64,000 nucleotides of DNA from Thiohalobacter thiocyanaticus (GTDB lineage Bacteria > Pseudomonadota > Gammaproteobacteria > Thiohalobacterales > Thiohalobacteraceae): contig NZ_AP018052.1 in NCBI RefSeq assembly GCF_002356355.1, forward strand, positions 1,488,001 through 1,552,000. Reading direction: 5' to 3'. The translations under genes were made by a program, and so were the position numbers. Numbering within the stretch: position 1 is the first letter of the stretch; every line of letters starts with the position of its first letter. A model generated the notes under the pieces. It saw only the letters and a list, made by a program, of their open reading frames with translations, was not told the origin of the DNA and did not search any database. Positions 8,418-16,745 of the stretch are shown one piece after another.

Positions 8418-8950
8418 CCCGGTTGTACACCGTCGGCCACAGCAACCGTACGCTGGCGGCGCTGCTGGAGTTGCTGCAGGCCGCCGGCATCCGGACCCTG
8501 GTGGATGTGCGCGCCCGGCCGCGCTCCGGGCGCTTTCCGCATTTCAATGCCGACAGTCTGGAGCAGGGGCTGGCGGCGCAGGGCAGGGTGTACCGCTGGG
8601 CCGGGCGCGGGTTGGGCGGGATGCGCCGGGCACGTCCCGATTCGCCGCACGCGGCGCTGGGCGATGGACTGCGCGGTTATGCCGACTATATGGATACGTC
8701 GGCCTTCCGCCGGGCGGTGGCGGAACTGGTGGAACTGTCCGCGCAGGCGCCCACGGCCATCATGTGTGCCGAACGCGATCCGCTGCAGTGCCATCGTTCC
8801 CTGATCAGTGATTATTTGATGCATCAGGGTGTGGAGATCTGCCACCTGATCGCGCCGGGCACACAGCGCGGACACCTGCTGCGCCCGGAGGCGCGGCCGA
8901 CATCCGCCGGGCTGGTCTATGACCGCCATGCCCAGGGCGAGTTGCTGTAG
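8414..8950 (+). CDS. DUF488 family protein
   Basis: The 178-residue protein has the DUF488 hallmarks: N-terminal [26 protein letters not shown], and a C-terminal [14 protein letters not shown] motif whose paired cysteines recall a metal or redox site. Biochemical roles in this family are largely unknown. The GTG start overlaps the msrA stop by 3 bases, and its own stop overlaps the following GTG, so all three genes are translationally coupled. Confidence 0.85.
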   Translation: MTRLYTVGHSNRTLAALLELLQAAGIRTLVDVRARPRSGRFPHFNADSLEQGLAAQGRVYRWAGRGLGGMRRARPDSPHAALGDGLRGYADYMDTSAFRRAVAELVELSAQAPTAIMCAERDPLQCHRSLISDYLMHQGVEICHLIAPGTQRGHLLRPEARPTSAGLVYDRHAQGELL

Positions 8951-9405
8951 TGGTCGATTTCATCGACATCGATCACGACCGCCTGGAGACCGTGGCCAGC
9001 TTCACCGATCCGCTGCAGGCGCATATCGCCCGCGGCCGGCTGGAGGCCGAGGGCGTGCCGGCCTATGTGATCCATGAAAACCATGTCTGGGCCGCCTGGT
9101 TCCTGTCCAATGCCCTGGGCGGGGTGAAACTGCAGGTCGTCGAGTCCGATGCCCGCCGGGCGCGGGAGATCCTGGCCGCCGATCGCGAAGGCGAGTATGC
9201 CGAGACGCTCGACCTGCCGGAAGACGAGGTTGCGCCGCCGGCCTGTCCGCACTGCGGTGCCGCGGATTCGTTCGCCCGGTTTTCCTGGCAGACCCTGCTG
9301 CTGGTGATTTTCAGTCTGGGCATCGTGGGCGTGATCTTTCCGCCGCGGCGCGACCTGCGTCAGTGCCGGGTATGCGGCACCCGCTGGCGGCCGGAGCCGG
9401 AATGA
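8950..9405 (+). CDS. DUF2007-type protein with zinc ribbon
   Basis: The protein has 151 residues from a GTG that shares a base with the upstream TAG. The first 80 residues match the DUF2007 'putative signal transducing' module (LQAHIARGRLEAEGVPAYV, then GGVKLQVVESDARRAREIL). A CPHC and a CRVC pair (about residues 98-101 and 139-142) flank a hydrophobic segment, IFSLGIVGVIF, which is either a membrane hairpin or the core of a split zinc ribbon. It is the last gene of the msrA operon. Its function is unknown. Confidence 0.8.
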   Translation: MVDFIDIDHDRLETVASFTDPLQAHIARGRLEAEGVPAYVIHENHVWAAWFLSNALGGVKLQVVESDARRAREILAADREGEYAETLDLPEDEVAPPACPHCGAADSFARFSWQTLLLVIFSLGIVGVIFPPRRDLRQCRVCGTRWRPEPE

Positions 9406-9411
9406 TCCGGC

Positions 9412-11130
9412 TCACTGTACCGTGTCGGGCCGTTCGGCGTCGCGCCCACGGCGCAGCAGTCGCCAGATCAGGCCGTCGGGACGATCCTCGCCGGTGAGCA
9501 GATAGTTCAGCACATTGTAGTTCTGCACGCTCAGTTCCAGCTGGCGCCTGGCCTCGCTCACGCCGCACAGCAGCAGCCTGTCCCCGCGTTCGAGTTCGAA
9601 CTCATCCTCCGGCAGCAGAAAGGTGTCGCCGCCGCGCTTGATCAGCAGCACCACCAGGGCCAGCCCCTGTTCGCAGTCCTGCGGGTCGCGGGTGATGCGG
9701 CACAGCGGTACCTGTCGGCCCTGTCCGAGCAGGTCGTGCAGCGCACCGGCGTGTTCCGCATCCAGACTCTGGGCCCAGAGTTCCGGGGCCCGGTCGGTGA
9801 CCACGCCGGAGACGCGCGAGACCAGCAGGTTGGCCCAGTCCTCGTCCTTCTTCCGGGCGATGTCCAGGAAGTCCTGCAGCAGCGGGGTGATGATCCTTGA
9901 GAGGATGCCGCGCACGGTAATGGTGCTGGGCTGCATGATGAAATCCGGCGCCAGGGCGCCGAAGATGTCGTCGCTGCGGCGTTCGTTCTGCCGGGCCACG
10001 GTGAACAGGTCCTCGTTGATATCCTTGGCGGTAATCAGGATGGACAGATTGTTGCTGTCGTCGTCGGTGGCGGCAATGAGCCCTGCGGCCGACTCGATGC
10101 CGGCCGCGATCAGGGTTTCCGCCTCGGTGCCGCGGCCGATGACGGTGCCTTCGGGCGGCTCGGTGCGCCCCGGATCGGCTTCGATGATGCGGGTCTCCAC
10201 GTTCTCGACATCGAGTTCGCGGCGCAGTGCCTTGCCGAAACGGCCATAGCCGCACAGGATCCACTTACCGGGCGGTGGGGTGACGAAGTCCTTCAGCGGC
10301 GCATTGTGGATGCTGGTGATCCACTCGTAGATCAGGTACATGCTGGGTGAGTGGAACAGCATGGCGAAGCGGTCGCTGAAGGTCTCGAAGGGATTGATGA
10401 TGAAGTCGGTGCCGAAGGAGGCCAGGTTGGCGGCCATGTCGCGGGTCTGGACCCGGCTGATCATCTGCTTGTCCGGGCTGAGCAGCTTGCAGGTGATGGC
10501 GATGCGCAGGTTGACGCGGTCGTCGTCGGTCACCGCGATCACGCCGCGGCAGTCGGGGTGGCGCAGTCCGGCCGCGGCCAGGGCCTCGGAGTCGCTGGCG
10601 TCGGCGCGCAGCCCCGGCACGAACATCGGCAGGTCCTGCAGCTGCAGGGCGTCGATCCGTCCGCTGTCGATGTCGAGTACGCTGCAGCCGATGCCGCGTG
10701 CGGTCAGTTCCTCGACCAGCAGGGTGCCGGTGTCGTCATAGCCGCAGACGATATAAAAGGGTGTGTACAGCCGCTTGACCCGGCGGCGGAAGCCGCTGAA
10801 TTCCAGCACCCGGCGAAAGGTGCGGTCCTGGATGATGGTGAGCAGCGAGCCGATCCCATAGAGCCAGCTGATCACGGTCAGATAGATGCTGAGCGTGGCC
10901 CAGCCGCGCTGCGCCGGCGTGAAGGCGTAGGGGATCTCGCCGAAACCGATGGTCGAGCCCATGAAGCTGACGAAATAGAAGGCATGGAAGAAATCCATGT
11001 GCCAGACGTTGCCGGCATCGTCCTGCCCCGGGATCAGCATGAAACCGAGCACCGAGATGGAATAGGCCGCCATGATGGCGATCAGCGGCCGGCGCATGCG
11101 CCGGAAGACCAGAAAGACGATCTGTTCCAT
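9412..11130 (-). CDS. Two-TM potassium channel with two RCK/TrkA-N domains
   Basis: The 572-residue protein has two N-terminal membrane helices (about residues 15-35 and 78-98) around a pore loop whose filter reads STIGFGEIP, a TxGxG-type potassium filter. The first regulatory domain (about 125-255) has a degenerate nucleotide loop CGYDDTG. The second (about 288-410) has the intact Rossmann loop CGYGRFGKAL and ends in an Asp/Glu-rich stretch. A C-terminal TrkA-C-like domain follows (about 440-550). It is expected to form a ligand-gated inner-membrane channel. It follows the next listed gene by 10 bases in the same operon. Confidence 0.88.
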   Translation of the reverse strand: MEQIVFLVFRRMRRPLIAIMAAYSISVLGFMLIPGQDDAGNVWHMDFFHAFYFVSFMGSTIGFGEIPYAFTPAQRGWATLSIYLTVISWLYGIGSLLTIIQDRTFRRVLEFSGFRRRVKRLYTPFYIVCGYDDTGTLLVEELTARGIGCSVLDIDSGRIDALQLQDLPMFVPGLRADASDSEALAAAGLRHPDCRGVIAVTDDDRVNLRIAITCKLLSPDKQMISRVQTRDMAANLASFGTDFIINPFETFSDRFAMLFHSPSMYLIYEWITSIHNAPLKDFVTPPPGKWILCGYGRFGKALRRELDVENVETRIIEADPGRTEPPEGTVIGRGTEAETLIAAGIESAAGLIAATDDDSNNLSILITAKDINEDLFTVARQNERRSDDIFGALAPDFIMQPSTITVRGILSRIITPLLQDFLDIARKKDEDWANLLVSRVSGVVTDRAPELWAQSLDAEHAGALHDLLGQGRQVPLCRITRDPQDCEQGLALVVLLIKRGGDTFLLPEDEFELERGDRLLLCGVSEARRQLELSVQNYNVLNYLLTGEDRPDGLIWRLLRRGRDAERPDTVQ

Positions 11131-11140
11131 GGCCCCGGCC

Positions 11141-11524
11141 TCAGCGGCGCAGCATCACGGTCTCGACGATCAGTATCACCACGGAGGCGAAGTTGGCCAC
11201 CAGCGCACCGCCGGACAGCCCCACGATGTCGGCCATGACCTGCGGCGTCAGTCCGACCATGCTCACCTGCTCGGCATACCACCAGACCAGCGTCGCCGCG
11301 ATGAGTTGCAGGTCGGCCACCAGACTGGTGGCGAGCAGTACCGCGCCGATGTGGGTGCGATCACCGAATTTGAGCACCGTGGCGACCAGGCTGACCACCA
11401 GGGCACCGAACAACTCATACTTGTTGTGGTGCAGGGGATTGGATATCTCACCCATGACGAAGCCGAAATTCAGGGTCAGGGCGAGCAGGATGAAGAAGGC
11501 GAACACGACTTTTTCGAGGTTCAT
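11141..11524 (-). CDS. Small four-helix membrane protein (DUF6394-like)
   Basis: The 127-residue protein starts at ATG 11524 (a GTG lies directly upstream). It has four hydrophobic helices: about residues 5-25, 38-55, 62-85 and 105-125. Between helices 2 and 3 is the short polar loop KFGDRTHIGAVLLA. I believe it belongs to a small conserved proteobacterial family (DUF6394), but this is from memory. It is the first gene of an operon with the RCK potassium channel, with only 10 bases between them, so an accessory role for the channel is a reasonable inference. Confidence 0.75.
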   Translation of the reverse strand: MNLEKVVFAFFILLALTLNFGFVMGEISNPLHHNKYELFGALVVSLVATVLKFGDRTHIGAVLLATSLVADLQLIAATLVWWYAEQVSMVGLTPQVMADIVGLSGGALVANFASVVILIVETVMLRR

Positions 11525-11643
11525 CACGGTCTCCGGAAAGGGCGGTTAAATTTGTGTGATGCGCCTGAGCTGCCAGGGGTGTCGTCAAATGTATTTGTTT
11601 TGTGGCGGATTATCAATTCGTTAGTTATCGCGTTGCGCATGCG

Positions 11644-11689
11644 GCCGGGCTTGGTTATCGTTACCGGGAGAAAAATAACCAAGCCGGCG
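11644..11689 (+). promoter_or_regulatory. Stem-loop in the leader of the response regulator gene
   Basis: GCCGGGCTTGGTTAT (11644-11658) pairs with ATAACCAAGCCGGC (11675-11688) with one bulged G. This gives a 14 bp stem closed by a 16-base loop, about 45 bases upstream of the start at 11734. It is not followed by a T run, so it is not a classic terminator. It could be an attenuator, protein site or mRNA stabiliser. Confidence 0.6.
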
Positions 11690-11733
11690 GGGGCAAGGCC
11701 AGACCGCCGGCGGGCAATGCCCGGGAACGCCCT

Positions 11734-12513
11734 ATGACCATCCACACCGTCCTTGTCGTCGATGACTCGCCCTCGGCCCGCCTGGTGCTGACCAAGCAGC
11801 TGCGCAGCCTCGGCTATGAGGTGGAACAGGCCGGCTCCGGCGAGCAGGCGCTGACCGCCATCGCCCGGGAGCGCCCCGGTGCCGTGTTCATCGATCATGA
11901 CCTGCGCGGGATCAGCGGCTTCGAGACCGCGTTGGAGATCGCCAGCCGGGCCGCCACGGCCGACATTCCGGTCGTGATGATGACCACCAACCTGTGCGAG
12001 GATTTCAGCGCCCGCGCCCGCGCCCACGGCGCGGTGGCGGTCATGGCCAAGGGGCCGGATGCCAGCGGCCTGGCGCAGCTGCTCGACGGGCTGCAGCAGG
12101 CTGACCATGTGTCCACGCTGAACGAGACCGGGGGTGGCGTCAGCGGACGTCCGGATTCCGCCACGGTCACCCGCATCGGGGAAGAGCTCAGGCGCGACAT
12201 CCGTGAGCATCTGCAGCTGGCCGTGACCTCCGCCTGGATCGATGCCGAGCAGGGCGTGATCGAGGATATCCCGCGCCTGGTCCAGCGGCTGCGTCCGGTG
12301 GTGGAGCAGGCCCTGGGGGCGATGATCGACGAACTGGTGCAGGAACGCCTGGAACTGCACCTGCGCGGCGTCATGGAGGATTACACCCGCGAACTGACCC
12401 GCAGCATGGACGGTGCCTTCGCCCGGCTGCGCCGGGGCGGGGACGACAGACCGCCCCCGTCCCCGGCGACGCGCCTGGCCGGCACCGGCAAGGGACCGTC
12501 CGGCCCGGTCTGA
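11734..12513 (+). CDS. Response regulator with helical C-terminal domain
   Basis: The 259-residue protein has a CheY-like receiver at about residues 4-122: VLVVDDSPSARLVL, phospho-acceptor Asp in AVFIDHDLRGISG, and K in VMAKGP. The remaining about 135 residues hold a Leu/Glu-rich helical segment (EELRRDIREHL... VEQALGAMIDELVQERLEL) of no known output type, then a disordered Pro/Gly/Arg-rich tail. The frame continues upstream to 11602 through the leader hairpin, so ATG 11734 is the better start. No partner kinase is adjacent. Confidence 0.83.
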   Translation: MTIHTVLVVDDSPSARLVLTKQLRSLGYEVEQAGSGEQALTAIARERPGAVFIDHDLRGISGFETALEIASRAATADIPVVMMTTNLCEDFSARARAHGAVAVMAKGPDASGLAQLLDGLQQADHVSTLNETGGGVSGRPDSATVTRIGEELRRDIREHLQLAVTSAWIDAEQGVIEDIPRLVQRLRPVVEQALGAMIDELVQERLELHLRGVMEDYTRELTRSMDGAFARLRRGGDDRPPPSPATRLAGTGKGPSGPV

Positions 12514-12646
12514 TCCCCCGTCCGCGCCGACGCCGATCCGGGTTACAATGGCCCCGATGCGGCAACCCCAGCGTGCAACCCCGATGTCCCCTACCCGTCA
12601 CCTTGCCGTGACCCTGCCGCCCCACGGCCACCCGGGAGGCTGAACC

Positions 12647-13723
12647 ATGGCCATCCGCTACGACAGCCCGTTCAAGGGCCGCGGTGCGGGCAGCAACCCC
12701 GACAACCGCTTCGAGCAGTACAGCCGCGAGCGCGTCGATGACGGCTGGGACAGCCTGGCACAGACGGAGCAAGTCCCAGGCACCACGCTCGAGGTCGATA
12801 GCAGTCGTCGTGTGATCAGTTACAACCAGTCCCCGGACGTGCCCTTCGATCGTTCCATCAATCCCTATCGGGGCTGCGAGCATGGCTGTGTGTACTGTTT
12901 CGCCCGCCCCACCCACGCCTGGCTGGGCCTGTCACCGGGGCTGGATTTCGAGACCCGGCTCTACCACAAGCCCGATGCGCCCGAGCAGCTGCGCCGGGAA
13001 CTGGGCCGACGCGGCTATACGCCCGCACCCATCGCCCTCGGCATCAATACCGATGCCTACCAGCCGGTCGAGCGCCGGCTGGGCCTGACCCGGCGCATCC
13101 TGAAGGTACTGGCCGAGTGCCGGCATCCGCTGACCATCGTCACCAAGTCCGCTTTGATCGAACGGGACCTGGACCTGCTCGCACCGCTGGCCGCCGACAA
13201 TCTGTGCCGGGTGGCGGTGTCCCTGACCACGCTCGACAGCCGGCTCAGTCGGCGGCTGGAGCCGCGCGCCGCCGCGCCGCACCGGCGGTTGCAGACCATC
13301 GCCCGCCTGAGCGCGGCGGGGGTGCCGGTCAGTGTGCTGGTCGCGCCCCTGATCCCGGTTCTGACCGATGCCGAACTGGAGGCCCTGCTGGAGGCGGCGC
13401 ATGAGGCCGGGGCCTGTGACGCCGGCTATGTGCTGCTGCGGCTGCCGCACGAGGTGAGGGATCTGTTCAGCGACTGGCTGCAGATGCATGAACCCCTGAA
13501 GGCGGAGCATGTGCTCAACCGCATCCGCGACTGCCGCGGCGGGCGGGATTACGATGCGGCATTCGGCAGCCGCATGCGCGGCACCGGGATCTTTGCCGAC
13601 CTGCTCGCGCAGCGGTTCGGAAAGGCGTATCGGCGATTGGACTTTCCCGGCGCGCCGTCGCTGGACTGCAGCCGCTTCCGGCCGCCGCGGGAGGAGACCC
13701 CGCAGCTGGGGCTGTTCGACTGA
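12647..13723 (+). CDS. PA0069-family radical SAM protein
   Basis: The 358-residue protein has the radical SAM iron-sulfur motif CEHGCVYC (Cys77, 81, 84), preceded by the family block NPYRGCEHG and followed by FARPTHAWLGLSPG. The rest contains a TIM-barrel SAM core with the GINTDAYQPVER segment. It is related to SplB-like radical SAM proteins. The reaction is not known for this subfamily. It is monocistronic, with repeat A2 downstream. Confidence 0.88.
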   Translation: MAIRYDSPFKGRGAGSNPDNRFEQYSRERVDDGWDSLAQTEQVPGTTLEVDSSRRVISYNQSPDVPFDRSINPYRGCEHGCVYCFARPTHAWLGLSPGLDFETRLYHKPDAPEQLRRELGRRGYTPAPIALGINTDAYQPVERRLGLTRRILKVLAECRHPLTIVTKSALIERDLDLLAPLAADNLCRVAVSLTTLDSRLSRRLEPRAAAPHRRLQTIARLSAAGVPVSVLVAPLIPVLTDAELEALLEAAHEAGACDAGYVLLRLPHEVRDLFSDWLQMHEPLKAEHVLNRIRDCRGGRDYDAAFGSRMRGTGIFADLLAQRFGKAYRRLDFPGAPSLDCSRFRPPREETPQLGLFD

Positions 13724-13738
13724 TTCGCGGGTCAGGCC

Positions 13739-13818
13739 GTAGGATGGGTGGAGGCGCTTGTGCCGTAACCCATCGAACACCGCGCGCGATGGGTTGCGCT
13801 GCGCTCCACCCATCCTAC
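13739..13818. repeat. Interspersed palindrome, family A copy 2
   Basis: GTAGGATGGGTGGAGGCG at the left and GCGCTCCACCCATCCTAC at the right form the outer stem, with AACCCATCG / CGATGGGTT inside. It separates the radical SAM gene from the CDGSH gene. Confidence 0.92.
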
Positions 13819-13872
13819 GGCCTGCGGCCTCCGTTCAACCTAATGTGATGAATACACAGACAGGAGTCATAC

Positions 13873-14283
13873 ATGTCCAACCGCATCAGGGTCATCCCCA
13901 ACGGCCCGCTGATCCTGTACGGCGATATCGAACTGCAGGACGGCCAGGGCAGGGTGCTGGAACGCAGTGCCGAGATCGGCCTGTGCCGCTGCGGACTGTC
14001 GCAACGCAAGCCCTGGTGCGACGGCAGCCACAAGCAGTCCGGATTTAGCGATGATGCCTGCTTCGAGGATGATCGCGCGCAGACACCGGATCAGGAACCC
14101 GCGCCGCTGACCGTGCAGGCCCGCGCCAATGCCATGTACATCGCCAGCGGCCCCATGACCCTCGAGGGCGCGCAGGGCAGCACCACCACCCGGACCCGGG
14201 CCGCCTTGTGCCGCTGCGGGCAGTCCCAGCGCAAGCCCTTCTGCGACGCCAGCCACAAGGCCTGCGGCTTCGAGGCCGACTGA
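13873..14283 (+). CDS. Protein with two CDGSH iron-sulfur domains
   Basis: The 136-residue protein has two mitoNEET-like zinc-finger-type motifs: CRCGLSQRKPWCDGSH (residues 38-53) and CRCGQSQRKPFCDASH (about 113-128). Each supplies three Cys and one His for a [2Fe-2S] cluster; the second has Ala in place of Gly. The domains are linked by about 60 residues. No signal or membrane anchor is present. It is likely a cytoplasmic electron-transfer or redox-sensing protein, 13 bases upstream of the rhomboid gene. Confidence 0.9.
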   Translation: MSNRIRVIPNGPLILYGDIELQDGQGRVLERSAEIGLCRCGLSQRKPWCDGSHKQSGFSDDACFEDDRAQTPDQEPAPLTVQARANAMYIASGPMTLEGAQGSTTTRTRAALCRCGQSQRKPFCDASHKACGFEAD

Positions 14284-14296
14284 GCCGCGTCCCCGC

Positions 14297-14989
14297 ATGT
14301 TTCCACTCAAGGACGACAATCCGGCCGCGTTGCCGCCGATGATCACCGTGGCCCTGATCGCGGCCTGCGTGCTGGTGTTCTTCTGGCAGCTGTCGCTGGG
14401 CCAGGCCCAGCAGGCCGCGGTATTCGCGTTCGGCACGGTGCCGGCAGTACTGTTCGGCCTGGCCGAACTGCCGCCGGAACTGCAGCTGATTCCGGCCGAA
14501 CTGACCCTGGTGACCAGCATGTTCATGCATGGCGGCTGGATGCACATCATCGGCAACATGCTCTACCTGTGGATTTTCGGCAACAATGTCGAGGATGCGA
14601 TGGGACACGTGCGGTTCATCGTCTTCTACCTGGTCTGCGGACTGGCAGCGGTGCTGGCCCATGCCTTGCCCGGTCCTGAATCCACCGTGCCCATGATCGG
14701 GGCCAGCGGGGCCATTTCCGGCGTGCTCGGCGCCTACCTGCTGTTGTATCCGCATGCGCGGGTACTGGTGGCCATTCCCTTCGGTTTCATCATCCAGACC
14801 TTCTACCTGCCGGCGGTCGCGGTGCTGGGGCTGTGGTTCGTGATTCAGCTGTTGAACTCGGCCACCACGGCTGCCGAAGGCGGCGGTGTGGCCTGGGGCG
14901 CGCACATCGGCGGTTTCGTCGCCGGCATGCTGCTGGTGCCTCTGTTCAAACGCCGCGACGTGCCCCTGTGGCAGCGGCCGGGACGCTGA
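14297..14989 (+). CDS. Rhomboid family intramembrane serine protease
   Basis: The 230-residue protein has about six membrane helices. The catalytic Ser137 lies in GASGAISG and the catalytic His203 in AWGAHIGGF. The family HGGWMHIIGNMLYLWIFG block (about residues 78-95) supplies the oxyanion His and Asn region. This is the compact bacterial rhomboid form without a cytoplasmic domain. The metallophosphoesterase gene starts 3 bases after its stop, so the two are coupled. The substrate is not predictable. Confidence 0.93.
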   Translation: MFPLKDDNPAALPPMITVALIAACVLVFFWQLSLGQAQQAAVFAFGTVPAVLFGLAELPPELQLIPAELTLVTSMFMHGGWMHIIGNMLYLWIFGNNVEDAMGHVRFIVFYLVCGLAAVLAHALPGPESTVPMIGASGAISGVLGAYLLLYPHARVLVAIPFGFIIQTFYLPAVAVLGLWFVIQLLNSATTAAEGGGVAWGAHIGGFVAGMLLVPLFKRRDVPLWQRPGR

Positions 14990-14992
14990 ACC

Positions 14993-15979
14993 GTGCGCGG
15001 CTCGCCATTCCGAAGCGACCCGGCGCTGACCCGGCAGCTGATCGAGCGGCTGGGTCGTGTCCATGCCCGCCAGCGGCTGGGTCTGGAACAGGACTACGAG
15101 GCGCGGGTGTTCGGTCAGGGCCGCAACTTCTTCCACCTGGAGAACTGGTACTCGGTGCACGGCCTGATCCGCCTGCTGTTGCGAGCCAGCCTGCTGCACG
15201 GCCGTGGGCGGCGCAACGCCCGCCGCATCCGGGTCCGGCACAACCGTGTAGCCATTCCTCATCTGCCGCCGGTCTGCGCGGGGCTGCGACTGCTGCACAT
15301 CTCCGACCTGCACCTGGATATGGCCGAGGACATGCCGGCGGTGCTGAGCGAGACGGTGCGGGAACTGGACTACGACCTGTGCGTGCTGACGGGAGATTTC
15401 CGCGCCCGCACCCACGGCCCCTGCGAGGCGGCCCTGCACGGGCTGGAACGCCTGCGCACACACCTGGCCTCGCCGGTCTATGCCATCCTCGGCAACCATG
15501 ACAGCATCCGCATGGTGCCGGGGATCGAGGCGCTGGATATTCACCTGCTGCTGAACGAATCGGTACGCTTCGCGCGGGGCGATGACGGTATTTATCTGGT
15601 CGGGGTCGACGATCCGCACTACTACCGGGCCGACAATCTGGAGAAGGCCGTGGGCGGGGTGCCCGATGAGGCGGTCACCATTCTGCTCGCGCATTCGCCG
15701 GAGCTCTACCGCCAGGCCAGCTGTCTCGGCTTCGATCTGATGCTGTGCGGCCACACCCACGGCGGCCAGATCTGCCTGCCCGGGGGGCGGCCGATACTGT
15801 GCAACGCCCGTGCCCCGCGTGCCCTGTGCCGTGGCGCCTGGCGCTACAACGGCATGCAGGGTTATACCTCGGCCGGCTCCGGCGCCTGCATCGTCGATGT
15901 GCGGCTCAATTGCCCGCCGGAGGTCACGCTCCACACCCTGATGCCGGCGCAGGTCGGAAGCAGTGCGTTGGAGGGGTGA
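14993..15979 (+). CDS. Calcineurin-like metallophosphoesterase
   Basis: The 328-residue protein from a GTG carries the full dinuclear-metal set: DLHLD (105-109), GDF (134-136), GNHD (167-170), an AHSPE segment (about 233-237) and GHTHGGQ (253-259). The roughly 95-residue N-terminus is Arg-rich with a short hydrophobic piece, VHGLIRLLLRASLL, that could associate with the membrane. It resembles YaeI/YkuE-type phosphodiesterases, which act near the membrane. The stop codon (15977-15979) falls inside a degenerate family A repeat. Confidence 0.88.
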   Translation: MRGSPFRSDPALTRQLIERLGRVHARQRLGLEQDYEARVFGQGRNFFHLENWYSVHGLIRLLLRASLLHGRGRRNARRIRVRHNRVAIPHLPPVCAGLRLLHISDLHLDMAEDMPAVLSETVRELDYDLCVLTGDFRARTHGPCEAALHGLERLRTHLASPVYAILGNHDSIRMVPGIEALDIHLLLNESVRFARGDDGIYLVGVDDPHYYRADNLEKAVGGVPDEAVTILLAHSPELYRQASCLGFDLMLCGHTHGGQICLPGGRPILCNARAPRALCRGAWRYNGMQGYTSAGSGACIVDVRLNCPPEVTLHTLMPAQVGSSALEG

Positions 15980-16049
15980 AGGCGTGTAGCGGCGCAATCC
16001 ATCAGGGGCCTGATCAGTGATGGCTTGTGCTGCGCTCCACCCATCCTGC
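15967..16049. repeat. Interspersed palindrome, family A copy 3 (degenerate)
   Basis: The right end GCTGCGCTCCACCCATCCTG matches family A well. The left half (GGAGGGGTGAAGGCG and CAATCCATC) has several changes. It overlaps the metallophosphoesterase stop codon and fills the gap to the convergent CarS-like gene. Confidence 0.8.
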
Positions 16050-16064
16050 GTGTCTGACGCCTCA

Positions 16065-16559
16065 CTAATACGGCCGTTTGCGGATGCGCAGCCGGTAGAG
16101 CAGTTTCGACAGCAGCAACTCCAGGATCAGGAAGGCCACGACCAGCAGGGTGATGGTCAGCGCATCCAGTTGCAGGTGCTCACCTACCAGCAGCAGCGGC
16201 AGCAGGGCCTCGGGAATCTGGTCCAGCCCCAGGGCCTGGCTGCTTGCCGGTCGTCCAAGCCGGCGCTTCACAAAGCTGGACAGGGCGTCGCCGGCCATCG
16301 CCCCGAGGGCGAGCAGGCCGCCCAGCCAGGCCGGTTCGCCCAGCATCAGCGCCGCGACCGGGGTGAGGAGCAGGGCGCTGACAACGCCGCGCACGGTCTT
16401 GGATCCGCCCAGCAGCCGCTGCTGGTCGGACAACACCAGGCCGCCGTCGAGCGGCCAGTCGAAGCGCCGGCCCAGCAGTCGCTGGGCCAGGATCGGCGCG
16501 CCATTGGCCACCATCAGCAACAGCAGCAGAGCGAGGGAGGGGGGCAGGACGGAATCCAT
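16065..16559 (-). CDS. CDP-archaeol synthase-like (CarS/DUF46) membrane protein
   Basis: The 164-residue integral membrane protein has about four helices. The early motif MVANGAPILAQRLLGRRFDWPLDGG and the GGSKTVRG segment match the CarS-like family, which in archaea transfers CTP onto unsaturated archaetidic acid. Bacterial members are usually annotated by homology only; their lipid substrate is uncertain and may be an ordinary phosphatidic acid or another polyprenyl or alcohol phosphate. It is divergent from the PP2C cassette, about 185 bases away. Confidence 0.82.
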   Translation of the reverse strand: MDSVLPPSLALLLLLMVANGAPILAQRLLGRRFDWPLDGGLVLSDQQRLLGGSKTVRGVVSALLLTPVAALMLGEPAWLGGLLALGAMAGDALSSFVKRRLGRPASSQALGLDQIPEALLPLLLVGEHLQLDALTITLLVVAFLILELLLSKLLYRLRIRKRPY

Positions 16560-16682
16560 GCGGGACGATTGCAGCCTTCGTGGTTAAAGTCTGAGGACAC
16601 TCTGATTGATTTTTTTTGCGCATCCCGGTGCAGGCCGGCATGACGGATTAACCAGGACCTTCCTAAATGATTGTATATCAAG

Positions 16683-16709
16683 TCAAGTTTGTGTTGCCGT
16701 GGACGCTAT
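16683..16709 (+). promoter_or_regulatory. Predicted sigma-28 (FliA) promoter for the partner-switching cassette
   Basis: TCAAGTTT (16683-16690), an 11-base spacer, then GACGCTAT (16702-16709), compared with consensus TAAAGTTT-N11-GCCGATAA. It lies 36 bases before the ATG at 16746. This is a pattern match only. Confidence 0.5.
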
Positions 16710-16745
16710 AAAGGCGTAGGGGACGAGAATACAACAGATTCAGGG

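Noticed and set aside
14045-15997. 650-codon minus-strand frame across the CDGSH, rhomboid and phosphoesterase genes
   Set aside because: It is antisense to three genes with verified motifs and has a shadow-like composition.
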